64,000 nt of DNA from Mesodorylaimus sp. YZB2_4 (taxonomy: Eukaryota; Nematoda; Enoplea; Dorylaimida; Dorylaimidae). A program made the position numbers and the translations under genes. How positions within the stretch are numbered: position 1 is the stretch's first letter; each line of letters opens with the position of its first letter. This document shows positions 1 to 13,726 of this stretch, one piece after another. The DNA lies in contig JASANH010001018.1 of NCBI GenBank assembly GCA_030248295.1, forward strand, positions 310,001 to 374,000. Direction: 5' to 3'. The notes below the pieces were generated by a model that was not told where the DNA came from, searched no databases, and saw nothing but the letters and a program-made list of their open reading frames with translations.

Positions 1-6
1 TTTCAG

Positions 7-1798
<1,792 letters not shown>

Positions 1799-2198
1799 AG
1801 GATGTTGAATGCTCTCGCTACGATGGACATTATGTAATGCAATTCGTTGTTCTTTTCGTTGATTTTTGGTTTTTTTGGGGGAAGATTAGTTTTGCTTAGT
1901 GTGTCGAGAGCGAAAAGCGTTAATTCTGTTGCGTGTAAGTAAAAATAAATAGTTGCGTGGTTTATTGAAAATGTATGTTAGTAGATGGGCGGCGCTCCTT
2001 TTAAATTTCCCGCGGTTCTTGCTATGAGGAGCTCCAACGTGGCCGAAAATCGGTGTGCGCCAAGCCACCGGTTTTGTTTTGTGTTGATTTGCATAGATTA
2101 GACAGATATCATTTTAGCTTTTACTGTTTGAAACGGGACCTGTCAAGACCTGGGATATTTCAAGAGCTAACTGATAAGCGCTTATTTGATGTTTAAAT
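1799..2198. other. Spacer between vasa and COPZ with a polyadenylation signal
   Basis: There is no coding exon here. AATAAA at 1944-1949 is a plausible vasa polyadenylation signal, giving a 3' UTR of about 150-170 bases. The remaining 250 bases presumably hold the COPZ promoter; no TATA-like element stands out. Confidence 0.5.
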
Positions 2199-3354
2199 AT
2201 GGAGGTAAGATGGCACCGGCTTGTTATCAATGACATGCAAGGATTTTGTCAAAAATTTAGGACGATTTGTCACCGTACGATATCAAAGGGTTGGCGATTT
2301 TAGACAACGATGGGAACAGAATATTAGCAAAGGTAGAATATGGGTTTGGCAGTGGATAATTTTCTAATGATTGGCCTTTCTAGTACTTTGACGATTCGAT
2401 TTTGCCAACCGTGAAAGAGCAGAAAGCTTTCGAGAAGAATTTGTTCAACAAGACGCACAAAGCGAATGGTGAGCATGCTCTTATAAGGTTTTGATTAATA
2501 AAGCTTTCGATAGAATCATGCGGTTTTAGCGGAGGTTATTATGCTGGACGGAATGGTCTGCATTTATCGAAGCAACGTGGATTTGTATTTTTACGTGATG
2601 GGCGGCAGCAATGAAAACGAGGTAGGCATGTTCGGGAGTCTGGTTTGTGTTGTTTCTAGATGAATGGGAGGTTAGATTGTGGTAGTTTTCTATGGTTCGT
2701 ACCTAGAGTTGGACGAATCGTAGAAACGCTAAAAATGGTAATGTAGCGATTTTCTAGTTCGAAGTTTCAGGTAGGTCTATGTTGCGTTTGTATAGGCCTA
2801 GTCTAATAATCTGTCAAAGCCTGGGAATTCCTGGTTTTCTAAGGCTTTTTCTGCTGTTTAAACATTGTTTGTTTCAGCTCGTTCTCGTGAACGTATTGAA
2901 TTGTCTTTTCGACACTGTCAGCCAAATTTTGCGCAAAAACGTGGAAAAGAAAGGTTTATTGGAGAATTTAGATATCGTTATGTTGGCCGTAGACGAAATT
3001 GTGGATGGAGGGTAAGATATCTCGGCACTTTTGTTCCAGGAAAGGCTCGATAACTAATTTATTTTTAGTGTCATTTTGGAAACTGATCCATCCAACGTTG
3101 TCCAACGCGTGGCACTTCGAACGGACGATTTGAACTTTTCGGAACAGAGCGTAGCACAAGTTGGCATGCAGGTGAGATAGGACTGGCCTGTGGGTAGAAG
3201 AATGTCAGTAAGCAACGGGGTTTTGATGCTGGCCGGTCAGTATGTAAAATCTTGCCTGTGAAACAAGGAATTATCAAAGCAGGGGATGAAATTTTTGTGT
3301 TTTCAGGTTTTGCAATCCGCGAAAGAGCAGTTGAAATGGTCATTATTGAAATAA
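2199..3354 (+). CDS. COPZ1: Coatomer subunit zeta (COPI coat)
   Basis: Seven exons: 2199-2204, 2261-2332, 2384-2468, 2530-2621, 2878-3011, 3069-3171 and 3307-3354. They encode about 179 residues, against 177 in human COPZ1. Zeta is a small longin-like subunit of the COPI coat that drives Golgi-to-ER and intra-Golgi transport. Family landmarks are all present and in order: [55 protein letters not shown], and the C-terminal LQSAKEQ and KWSLL. The first coding exon is only ATG GAG. Exon 6 can end at 3159 (donor gttggc) or at 3171 (donor gtgaga); the second adds four residues (VGMQ) that other zeta proteins lack. The 255-base intron 2622-2877 is the longest. The identification is very secure. Confidence 0.95.
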
Positions 3355-3602
3355 GTGATTTGTATTCCATAAAAAGATATGAACTTTGTTATTGTTCTCT
3401 AACGTGAGTAATAATCCTGGGTGATGGAACTGCTTATTTTTATTCTCTTTTGATGTCTTTTTTGAAATATCAAGTAAATTGGTGACAGGTGATGAAATTT
3501 GCATTTGGCTTGAACGCGTTGCTTTCGTTGACTATCTAAGAAAGTGGCTTGAAAAGTGAAATATGTGGATTAGTTCTATTTAGGTGACCGACGGTAAGTA
3601 CA

Positions 3603-6600
3603 ATGGAGAACGCCATTCATAAACAGGGGCTGGTGGCGAGCATTGCACGAGCGCTTTGGATTCGACAAAGGTAAGGCTGGATGGAAGATTACCATTACCA
3701 TGCGTCAGACTGCCCCGGGACTAGTTTTGTGGTCAGGGTCTTAGTGTTAAAGCTGATATGAGAAGGGGGACCCGAACATGCACGATTTTGCACAAGTGTA
3801 AGGTGAAGAAGAATGCGGCCTTTCTCGGTGATGAGTGAACTTGCTGTGTTAGGCCCAAGCACGCAAAGGATAGGGCTCACAATCGGATGAGGATTTTCAA
3901 TGGCTGTGGGTTTGTGTCAGGAGGAAGCACGGAGTGGCTAAGCAGGGCTAGCAGTTGCTACACACGATCTCTGGACTTTCAGCTCAAGTGTATCAAGTGC
4001 GACCGTAGCCTTTGTTGTCAATTTTCTCCTGTTCACGAGTATTCTGATCAATTTTCGATATTCTGAGCAGACCATGCTGGAGTATTTGGTCGGGTCGGGG
4101 GACATGAGGCACTCGATTGGCCAGTTGATGGACGTGGCCATATTGACCCTCTGCGGGTTGAATCTATTCGATGCGATTGGACGGATTGTGGTGAAGGCGT
4201 GGATGGGCTACACATCCACTCCGCTACCTTTGACGCCCGTGCAGCGCAAGTTGTTGGGAATCGCGGATGATGGTGAGTTGGAGAATGGGAGCTTGGTCAG
4301 CATGGTGATCAGGGAGGACCATGAACGATCGATGGAATCCTGTCTGCGTCATACTGTAGGTAGGGGTCGAAACGAAGGATAATGTGGTTGCCTTCATTGG
4401 CCTCATAGAGACCAGTAACAAGGGTCGTACAAGGCTGTAAAACCGGTATGCCAGGAAAAGAAGTCAGGAAATCCAACAAATGTCTGGAAAATAAGACTTT
4501 GCAGCCAAAATCAGGCAAGACCTCCTGTGTCTCCTTTTCTGTGTACCTGTTGATCATGCTCAAAGTCAGTGAATCAGTTGAAATTGGCTTCGTAAATTAC
4601 GGAGTCATATGAGATAAGTAAATTGGGGAAGATAGAGGTTTTGTCAGGGAGACCTGGAAAAATCATTTGAAGCTCCTCGTACGAACCCTGACTAACGAAT
4701 TTTCGCTGTTTTGCCACATTTCAAGTCTTGTAATTTTGGAAGGACCTCGCAATAATTTTATTTTTATTCTTAGTTCGGCTAGTCTTTTGACACGAGATTG
4801 TGATGACGAGGGAACGTTATCGACTGTTTCGCGCAAATCACTCGAGAACTTTCCCTCGTGAGTCGTGGCAGGATATCGCTTAGGATAGTAAGCCCCTTCG
4901 CAAGTGGACCTCGCGGGGTGCGACATCTTGGGTTCCCTGTTCCCCTCACCTTAGGTCTTAAAAAGTTTGTGTCGAAGAATATTGTCGATGCCTTGTTCTC
5001 TTAAGCAAGTCTTCGATTTCGATCGGGGTGTGGTGTGTGATTTAGTGTATGCATTCGAAAATATTTTTATCGATAGCCAGTGGTGTATCTTTAAAGAACT
5101 CTACATTTATGGGTGATACATCATTCTTTAGGGTATAATATGTGAAACTGACAGTATAGAAATTTTAATAATTGTGCTTATCCTTGGTATCTTTTCTGGG
5201 AGGCTTGTACAGACATTTCGTGTGGGGAATGTTGTGGGGAAGCTTAAAAAATCACAGGGACTACAGGATGCGCTATTTGGGCTCTCATTAGATGGAAAAG
5301 AGATTATTGGTAGTGGGAAAAGGACTTGAAATTTTTTTCATAATTGTCTCTGTTTTCAGACATGAGGTTTCGAACAACGTCGACTCCCGTCTCAAGTGCG
5401 TTCAAGCGTACCGAATCGTCGTCCCCGTTCTCATTCGGCGATCTAAGCTGGTTGTTTTATTTGACGCCAAAGAAACGACGATCTCCGGGCAGTGTTGGCC
5501 CTGGCTCCTCGACCAGTTCGGCGTCTTACTACGCGTCTGGTTTGGCCTACGGTCAAAGTCCAACATCGTTATCGCCGTTTCGAGTTCGATTTTCGCCCAA
5601 TGTCGCCAACTTCGGATATCAAGTGGCGACTGCGGGTTGGACTCCGGGCGATACGAGTTTCGATGAAGCGTTGGAGTCGGTGCGTCGACGTGGTCCAGTA
5701 GTCGAGTCGCCCGTTGGAGGTGGTGGCGACGAAAGATCACCGCTTCGAAGTATTTTGAAGAAGACGCACATTGAATCGACGGCAAACGTGAGTGTGATCA
5801 GCGATCATTCGGCGAAAAGTTTCGGATCGTGGAGATCTCCGAGCGGGAGTTTAACGACTCACGGTCAATCACCGATCGAGTATCGTACTCGAAGTATAAT
5901 TGGCGAATCGCCAGCAAAATCCATGGACTTGTCAACATTGTCGTCGTATCGTTATCAACCTTCGCAGAATTTGAGCGTCGATTCGATGTCTAGCGCGCAA
6001 ACGAGTGGTCAGGGCGCGGCATCGACGGTCGGTTCGCCTTCGACTGGATTGGCTCAAGGCACGACCGCAGATTCCAGTAGTCCTGTTTGGAGTCGTTACG
6101 GCGTTGCCAGCAACGATTTGGTGGAAGAGCAGAGTCAGCGATTGCGACTTTGGATATCGGCTACGATTTTGAAACCATTGATCGCAGAAATAAATTCATT
6201 GAATTCGAAAGCGGCGAAAATGACGTCGGCTAATAAGACAACGGATTTCGTGATCGGCGAAAGTTCATTGTTGCATCTTCAATCGATCGTGGCATCGAAG
6301 TTTGATCAGTATCCAAGCTTGTGTGCGTTATTACCGTATTTGGAAATATCGTCGAATCAAGGTTATCTGCTCGGGCGATTACGAGAATTGGGCGAACGGG
6401 ATGCGTGTTTGACGGATTTTCGTTGGAATTCGGGATCTCAGTACAAGAATAAACCGTGGGACGATCGATTGCCTACCGATTCGGATTTGATGATGCATTT
6501 ATTCTCGACTTATATGAATTCTTTATTGCCATTGAATCCGCTGAGCCCGGATGGAAAGTCGTTTAGTAATTTGTATTTTATACAACATCCCGAAAAACCT

Positions 6601-6828
6601 CAAGCGGATAGAAGGAAAGGATATTTGGCTATTTATCAGAATTCAACGACGCCGCCAAATTTTCAACTTTTAGTAGATGATGAATGCTTGGAGGCGGGAA
6701 AAGGAAAGAATAATGTTTTTGGTACGTTGCTTTTGTTTTTTTATCATTTGAAATGCAAGTGCGGCGCTCGTTTGGATACTTTGACTTTGGGCAAATCGGG
6801 TCTGAACGTATTGTGGGTTTTGGAGTGA
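3603..6828 (+). CDS. TMEM209: TMEM209-like nuclear envelope membrane protein
   Basis: Three exons, 3603-3670, 3983-4272 and 5360-6828, give about 608 residues. TMEM209 is a nuclear-envelope protein reported to interact with nucleoporin NUP205; its molecular role is poorly known. The N-terminal part has two hydrophobic segments (roughly residues 28-45 and 65-90), ending in the family-like VQRKLLGI. A Ser/Pro-rich middle of about 200 residues follows. The conserved C-terminal half contains LFSTYMNSLLP, PDGKSF, IYQNSTTPP, GKGKNNVFGTLLLF and the terminal GLNVLWVLE, matching the vertebrate C terminus closely. Phases agree at both junctions (2, then 1). The second intron (4273-5359) is 1,087 bases, long for this window, and holds no recognised gene. 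The start ATG is the first in frame after an upstream stop, and exon 1 is weakly conserved. Confidence 0.92.
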
Positions 6829-9480
6829 GGTCACGTGGTCGCTGGGGGATAGTGTGGGATCTAATGACGGACAGGATGATCAGTTGTTTGTGGAGGCGTG
6901 TATTGTAAGGAAGAATGGTTCCGCGTTTTCTGTTAATGAATGAAGCATTTTTAGGTGCGCTATGTGAGCTGCACTGAGGTGTGATTGTGGCTTTTGAAGA
7001 CTCGTTTTGTGTTGTACAAAAGGTTGGCTGAGGGCGGTTTTTATGTGTGCTAATATGCGTTTTAGGAAGGCGTTCGGAGATGAGATCGATTCGTGCGCTA
7101 CAGGGATGATAGGGATGGAAGGAGGCCAGTCGTCTCCCAGGTGACCACGTTTTTCCGAGGCCTCCTAATCAACGCGTCTGTATTGACGAGAGGGGCCAAA
7201 GTGAGGAAAAGTAATTACTCTAGCATTACAAACAGCCTGATAAATGCCAATAAAGTCGGCTCGTTAAATAAAATGGAAGAGTGGTGAGCAAACAAGAATA
7301 TGGCCGACTGGGAGGGGGCCCTGCGAGAGGCTTGTTCCCCTGATCAACCTGGTCGAGGTAATGCGGCAATTCTCGATTGTTGTGCACTGGCTGCCGCCGA
7401 GGACGGATGCAAAGATAAGAGCCAAGACGGGACGTTGTTCGTCGGGCAGCGAGCAATTTTCTTGTTGAATTATTGAATAGATGGGCAGCGAGCCGGGCCG
7501 GGCTTATTGGCGAGGAGGGGACGTGCGTAAGTGGCCGTATATTATATCGATAGCAGGTAGATCTCCTTTTGCGGATGCACCTCGGCCCGTGCCGACTCGG
7601 CTTATTACGTCGGGCCGGGGCTGCCGGTCGTAAAGCATTGATTGATTCGACAGGTAATTTTATGAGGGGCAGGCTGTGGCAAAGCGACGAGCGGAAAAGC
7701 TCGAGTGTGCGAGTGGCCGCCCCGATGAATCCTTAAATAGAGCGTGAATAAGTAAGGAAATAAAAGAGTACATTGTGCCCGGCCTGGATGGCTTTGTTGT
7801 CCGGGAGTGGAGAGAGTCTTGTTGCCGCTGCTGGTCATCCAACTTGTCAAACACTTTCCACTCGCCCGCAGGCCCTGCAGGCTTCTTACAGCAAAGCCGA
7901 TTCGGCGAGCTGGTCGACGAGGCGTTGACGAGCTGTGACGAAGACGGTCTCTAATAAAAAAGTCGAGTCGGGCCCGAGAGAGGTGCCCGGTGGGTCGATG
8001 GATGGACGGACGAGTGAGTAGTCCAGTCGTCATTTATGGTCTTCTACTTGGAAAGGACGTTGCGCCAAGAGTGGCACTCGAAGTGGGCGCGCCTCGAGGG
8101 GCTTGATTTAGGGAGGAGAGGAGGTGGAAGTTGGAGCGAGCCCGGCCTGTCCCAGTTGTTTGCAGGGCCAATCGCGAAATCGATTGTCACAGCCAAATTT
8201 AATGTCCGGCCGAGCAGGCTGACCACGAGTATGCTAACTTTTTCCGAGACGGCTAACTGGCCCTTATTACGGTCTCTCTGCGTGACTCGGCCGTCCCTCG
8301 GCCGCCCTTCAACCGTTCGATATTGCTGTCGGAGCAAGCGAGAGGGTGGCGAGTGGGATTAGCACGAACACCTAGTTTGGCATGAACACCGAAAATTTAT
8401 GAATGTTTGCTTTTAGCCATTTTTGCTCTTTCGTCGAACGCCCACACTACGAATTGGTCGGTTCAATAAAAGCGCAGCTGTTTCTTTGATTACTTTTATA
8501 ATTCGATCGATTCTTGCTTTGAAATTATTCCAAGTGCTTGCCTTCTGCCCGTTCTTTTCTTCTCAAAGCCTAAACCCGTAATTGAAAATCAGCGGGTTCG
8601 AGGAGTTTAATCTAGTGGGCCCTGTTATTTTATACTTGGCCCTATTTACATTTTCTCTTTTCCCAAACGCTCGATACAAATCGGGCTCGGAGACAAAGTC
8701 TCACTCGCTTTCTTCATTTCCGACTCGGACACTAGCTCGCTCCCATTTCCTATCCACTGTGTATTTCTTATTCTCATTCTCCGCCCTGACCAGAGAGCGG
8801 ATTCGGATGCACATTTTATGACCGACACTTGATTTAGAAAATGCATTTTCACAGGTTCTAGTGTTTGCCATCCAACGCTAGCTAAATTAGCTAGTTTCCT
8901 TTCTCCCTTTTCGGAAGCCCTTGGTCGGATGGAGGAGTGCCATCGAAGAAGCTCGATGACTGTCCGAGCCACAGTGTTGCTTTATTGCGAATTAGTGGGC
9001 CATAAAACTACAACATTCCATTCGAGTTTGGTTGACGGGGTGGCAGTTTGATTAAGAAACGCTCGATCGCTTTTCATTTCGATCACTCCTCGCAGCTAGT
9101 CGAGTCAGGGACGGGGAAAACGTTTTGTCGCTTCAGTAACGAGGTGACACGGTCTTCTCGCAGTTGACTGCAGGGACATTGGAGACGGCGCTCATTAGCA
9201 GAATGAATGTTTCTTGCCAATTTCGTTCGAGTCCGATGCGCGCAACATTCATAACAACATACCTTTGCCTATTTACTTTGTTGCCGACGTGCACCAATTT
9301 CCCAGTCCATTCCCTCTAAAAGCTGATCTTCGCCCCTCCTACTGCCTCATAGGTATGTCACCCCGGGGATTTTTCGTTTACCTAGCAAAGCTAATGTAAA
9401 CGCGGAGTTTCCTCAATTTTCTTTTTTGAAAATTTGAATAACAAGGCTTTGTACGCAGGCGGTAAATGTGTAAGGGCATA
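6829..9480. other. Gene-free 2.65 kb between TMEM209 and p62
   Basis: No coding exon was recognised on either strand. AATAAA-like hexamers near 7249-7254 and 7266 could end TMEM209 transcripts. From about 7,300 to 8,350 the DNA is G+C-rich and rich in CGAG/CTCG-type words and purine tracts, unlike its AT-richer flanks, and no frame has coding character. A CTTTTTTG...GTACGCAG acceptor-like site ends at 9459, just before the p62 start, so the 5' UTR of p62 may be spliced from an exon in this spacer. Confidence 0.4.
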
Positions 9481-12400
9481 ATGCCAGTATCTGTCAAAGT
9501 CTATTACGGCTGTCCGTCGTCGGCAGTCGAAATTCGACGTTTCATATTTCGACCTGAGCAGCACCGATCTGGATCAGGAATTTATCACGCGCTTCTCGAA
9601 CGCATTCGTGCCTTATTCAACGGGCTCAATTTGCGCGATGTTCATTTGTGCTGGAAAGGTAAGATATTGTGGGGTGCTCGGGGTGGCCCATCAGGTCAGT
9701 GCCAGTGGCCGTGCTATACTGTAGCGAGCAGACAGTCATGATCACAGGCGAGGAGGAGTGAGAGCTTGGCTGTGCGAGGCCCTCAACGGGTGCATCGTGT
9801 TTTATGCATACGTTTGACTATGCACGAGGATACGGGACTGACGAGTGGGCCTGTTCGTTCCGCATTGTTACAGCCGCAGTTATCATTGATTGATTTGTGC
9901 CCCTGTGTTTTCATTATCTATTGGAAATTGATAGTTTTTGCTCAGCCTTTTTTATCGGGCCTAGCTTATTCGCACGTCCAATGACGTCCAGGATGATAAG
10001 AAAAGGGAGCAATTTTTAAGACGAGCTGTCGTTATCACTCGTTTTATGAGGCTCGAAGGAAGGCAGGAACGTTTCCTACTGATTTATTATTTCCTGCGGG
10101 AGGAGAGACAAGGATGAGTGATGGGGGACCAAGAACCTTCTGCCAACAGCACCTTGAGGACTCTGATATGATGGCCGCTCCCGATAGACTGTGACGCACT
10201 CGATGGCACAATAAGCCGTGACGCACTGATAAATTGTTGATAAGCTGCCCATTCTTGATCACCGCAATTCCACCCCTTCCCCGGCTCTTTACTTAAATCA
10301 GCCCAAGATTTGAATTGGAAATTTGTTGATGGGTTTACAAGACCAGTTTCTCAATTGGTACTTAAAAACCTTTCAACTAGATTTGATCAAATTCATGAGA
10401 AATTCTGTCCACTTCCGTCTCAATGACACTTTTGTCTTGTCGTCGTTTGTAAGCTCGTTCTCACACTCTTGCATTCTTATGTACAGGATTGTGCGAATCG
10501 ATGAAGGGGTCCGTAAAAGGTCCATTTCACCGTTCGTTTACGAATGGGTTCTTTGTCGTGCTGGATGCCACATAAAGGCTTTTTGCCTAGTCAATACTGT
10601 TTGGTAGGGCGAACGATAAATGCACTGACTGGACTCTAATATGTGTCTGGTCGTTTAGTGAGCGCGAAGGGGTAATTTAAACAAAAAATTGACTGAAATT
10701 AGTGAAAAAACTGGAAGTCTGAGAAAAGAACAAATTGCACGCTTTGGTCTTTTTGAAGTCCAGTGGTCGGATGTTTGGCTAGAATTGAGAAACAGATGCT
10801 TGTTGTCAAGCTAAACCAAGACGAGGCTTGTGGATAGTGGATGAATAATGAAGGGTGGTTTGAAAAAGGAGGCGAGGGTGCCTTTGACCATCAATCATCC
10901 GGAAGCTATGTCGCAGTCGTTTATACTTGCCACATATGGGCATGCATCATATTGCCGAGTTTGCATATGGATTTACCCTCGCGCACGGTAGCCACCCGGG
11001 GTGTAGGTGTGTAGGGATAACCTTTGAAAAGAATTGGAAATTAAGGTGCATCACAATTACTGGTTCAGTGGCTAGGCAGCTAATCCCGGGGGCCGGGGCT
11101 CGATCTCCGCCCAGGGCCTTGTTTTAGTAGGGGGACTGTGGGCTAAGGTGGTGCAAAGTATATACTGATGATCGCAATCGCATCAAGCCTATCGCTGACC
11201 TGCGAGCACACTGCAAACATACGGCCGTTGAGTGGCCTGTAATTTCCTGCAGCTACAGTATGCACTATGATTTGAAATGACAAAGTGGCTTAGTTCTCTT
11301 TTTCAGACGACGACGGCGATTACGTGGTATTTTCGAGTGATGACGAACTGCGAGTGGCAATCACGAATACGACTGATAACACGCTCAGGATATACATTCG
11401 AGGTAAGCCATACTCTACGCTGTGCGGGGGACTCTGCACTTGTGCGCACATCACTCATATGCGAGCTTGATCCACTTCCAGACTCAGAAAGAACAGCTAA
11501 TCTTCTAAAAAGGTGGTGTGGCTGATTAGTTCCTTATCGCTAATTGTTTCCTGGCTTCTATAATTCCCAGCTATTTCTCATCTTACACAGGGAAAACTAA
11601 ATCAGGGGTTTTTGTGTATCCAAGGACATGTTTATTCTCGAATTGTGTTGGTTAAAGACCCAAAAGCCAAAGTAAAGCGAGAGCGGAGGAAGGGGTGCGA
11701 CAATGCGGTCATGTTTGGTCCTGAGCACCGACAGGTCTTCTCTTGTCTTGCTTCTTCGTGATCTGATTTGTTGTGACGATGAAGAAAGCCAACACGCATG
11801 AAACAAAACACTCCGGCCTTGCCATTCTGACGAATGGCATATCATGGCCACTGTGCTAATGATGACTATGCCATGGGGTCGGAATATTTGTTGCCTTGAA
11901 CACTGTTTTGCTTTGTGCTGCCTTGCTTCCACAATTCCCCGCAACTAATGACTGCTGTTCTCAAACTCTACTTTGTTGTTGTGACCCAAAGCAGCATGAT
12001 CGATGTTGCTGCAGCAGCAAGTACCCAGCAATTTCTCAAGACCGCCTTGAACGAAACTGGACTCCGTTGTATTTGAGCTTTGCTTATGACAACGAAAGGA
12101 TACGATGTGAAAATAGACGTTTCTGAGTACTCTTAGTTTTAGTGGAGGTCCGCCATGATAAAATTCACAAACCAGTCAGAACCCACTGCAAGTCATAAAC
12201 GATGATCAGGGGTGATAATAATGACAAGCCAGATTATCCTCTCGTCTGAGGCTGAGGAATGTCAGACATTGAGTTCCTTCGATCAGATTCAGATACTGAC
12301 AATCTGAGCACCAAATCATGTTTGCTATCGCGTGATCAGGACGGGACTGACCAATGGAGAGTCGCCTGAGAGGCTACCAGTGAAAAGCATCTGCCGTGGT

Positions 12401-13726
12401 TTGTTTGGCAGACCGATTGGCTGGGTTCAATCACCAGCAGACGGTGAAGATTTCTTCACGCCCTTCGTTGCACGCTTGGCGATGGACTCACCCTTCATTC
12501 GGGGGTCGACATACAAAAGATAGTGGGCCAGAAACTGCCCTCATTTTATTTTATTTTTGACTTCTCCTGCTTGAGCGACGCTGGTTTTGCCAGTAGGCGG
12601 CCAGCAGGGGACCCTTGTACGCAAAGCAGTGGGCAGAACACACGGTGCCATACCTCTGTGCGGCGACCACTGGGAGCACCTCCACTTGATGCCATCCCCG
12701 ACGAGGCTGATTCTCTGACAGGGACGGGCTCGATAGCCAAGACCGTCTGCTCATTGGGTTGGACACTCGATCCCTCTGCCTCCGCAATCAGTATGGCGTG
12801 CGAGGGAGTGAGGGTTAATATTCCAAACGTAGCTCTATCAGGGGGGGGGACTGAACCGGGACGAGTTTAGCACCTCGGTGAGCAATACGAACCACCCACT
12901 GGCACCAGGAACACGGACTAACAAGCCTCCTAGCTCGCGAGGGAATGGGCGAAATTGGGTCCTCTCAATTAGCTACCGGAATCTGTTAGATAAGTAATGT
13001 GTCTGTTATCTAATTTCAGAGAAAGAGCTTCCGGTACGGGTGATCGGTGCTAGTGGGGCGAGCAGTGGTGGCATGACTGGCAACAATGCTACGCCTTCGG
13101 TAGCCCTGGCCACTGGAGCCAGTACCAGTCGGCGATCGGCCGATCAGCCCCACGAGAAACACCATCGACACCACTACCACGCGCCAGGTCACATACGACG
13201 GTCGGCTCGCAGCGAGTCGTCACCCCGCGACGTGACGCCACCCACGGCGGGCCTTGTGCGACACCACAGATCAACCGTAGCTGGCGGGGATAACCTGGCC
13301 AAAGATCTGACTGACCACTTGCATTTGGACGATGAGGTACTTATGGTGGCCGTCGACCAGCCGTCCAGTCCCAACCTGACCACGGGCAATCATGTTGGAG
13401 AGAAACACTGTCACGCGCACACTGCTGCGCGTCCAGCCCCAATCACAGAAGACCATGCTAGCAGAGACGCTTGTAGCAGCTCCGCCGTGGCTGCTGCTGC
13501 AGTTGCGGCCGCATCCAACGCCATATCGACCATTGTATGCAGTGAATGCAGGGGCGAGGGTCGAGGCGTCTGGTATCGATGCACGGTATGTGCTGACTTC
13601 TATTTGTGCTCGGAATGCGAGAATCGAGGACTCCACGATCAACACATCATGGTGCGTATTGCGTCCGCGACCGTCTCCACCGTCGCCAGCAATCGTCACG
13701 CCACTTCAAACTTTTTTCATCGATAA
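9481..13726 (+). CDS. SQSTM1: Sequestosome-1 (p62)-like protein: PB1 and ZZ domains, no UBA seen
   Basis: Exons 9481-9658, 11307-11402 and 13020-13726 encode about 326 residues. Residues 1-90 form a PB1 domain with the basic cluster EIRRF and the acidic OPCA loop DDDGD followed by SSDDEL, so both polymerisation faces are present. A low-complexity linker rich in Ser, His and Ala follows (about 95-260). A ZZ zinc finger follows at about 265-310, with CSEC, CTVC, CSEC and HDQH ligands; it is the domain that reads N-degrons and kinases in p62. Known p62 proteins then carry LIR, KIR and a C-terminal UBA that bind LC3, KEAP1 and ubiquitin. Here the frame stops 20 residues after the ZZ core, and no UBA-like exon was found before 16 kb. 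A gtgcgt at 13652 could be a donor. An alternative ATG lies at 9466. Introns are about 1.6 kb each, unusually long here. Confidence 0.85.
12870..12960 (+). repeat. Fragment of the 31.3-kb/60.2-kb repeat family in p62 intron 2
   Basis: The stretch with actaacaagcctcctag followed by gcgagggaatgggcgaaa resembles 31,540-31,590 (aacaagccccctagcccgcg) and part of 60,340-60,380. A run of nine G lies just upstream at about 12,841. It is read as a 3' fragment of a dispersed element. Confidence 0.4.

Noticed and set aside
9766-9984. Extra exon in p62 intron 1
   Set aside because: Open for 72 codons, but it has no similarity to p62, and the PB1 domain joins cleanly from 9658 to 11307.
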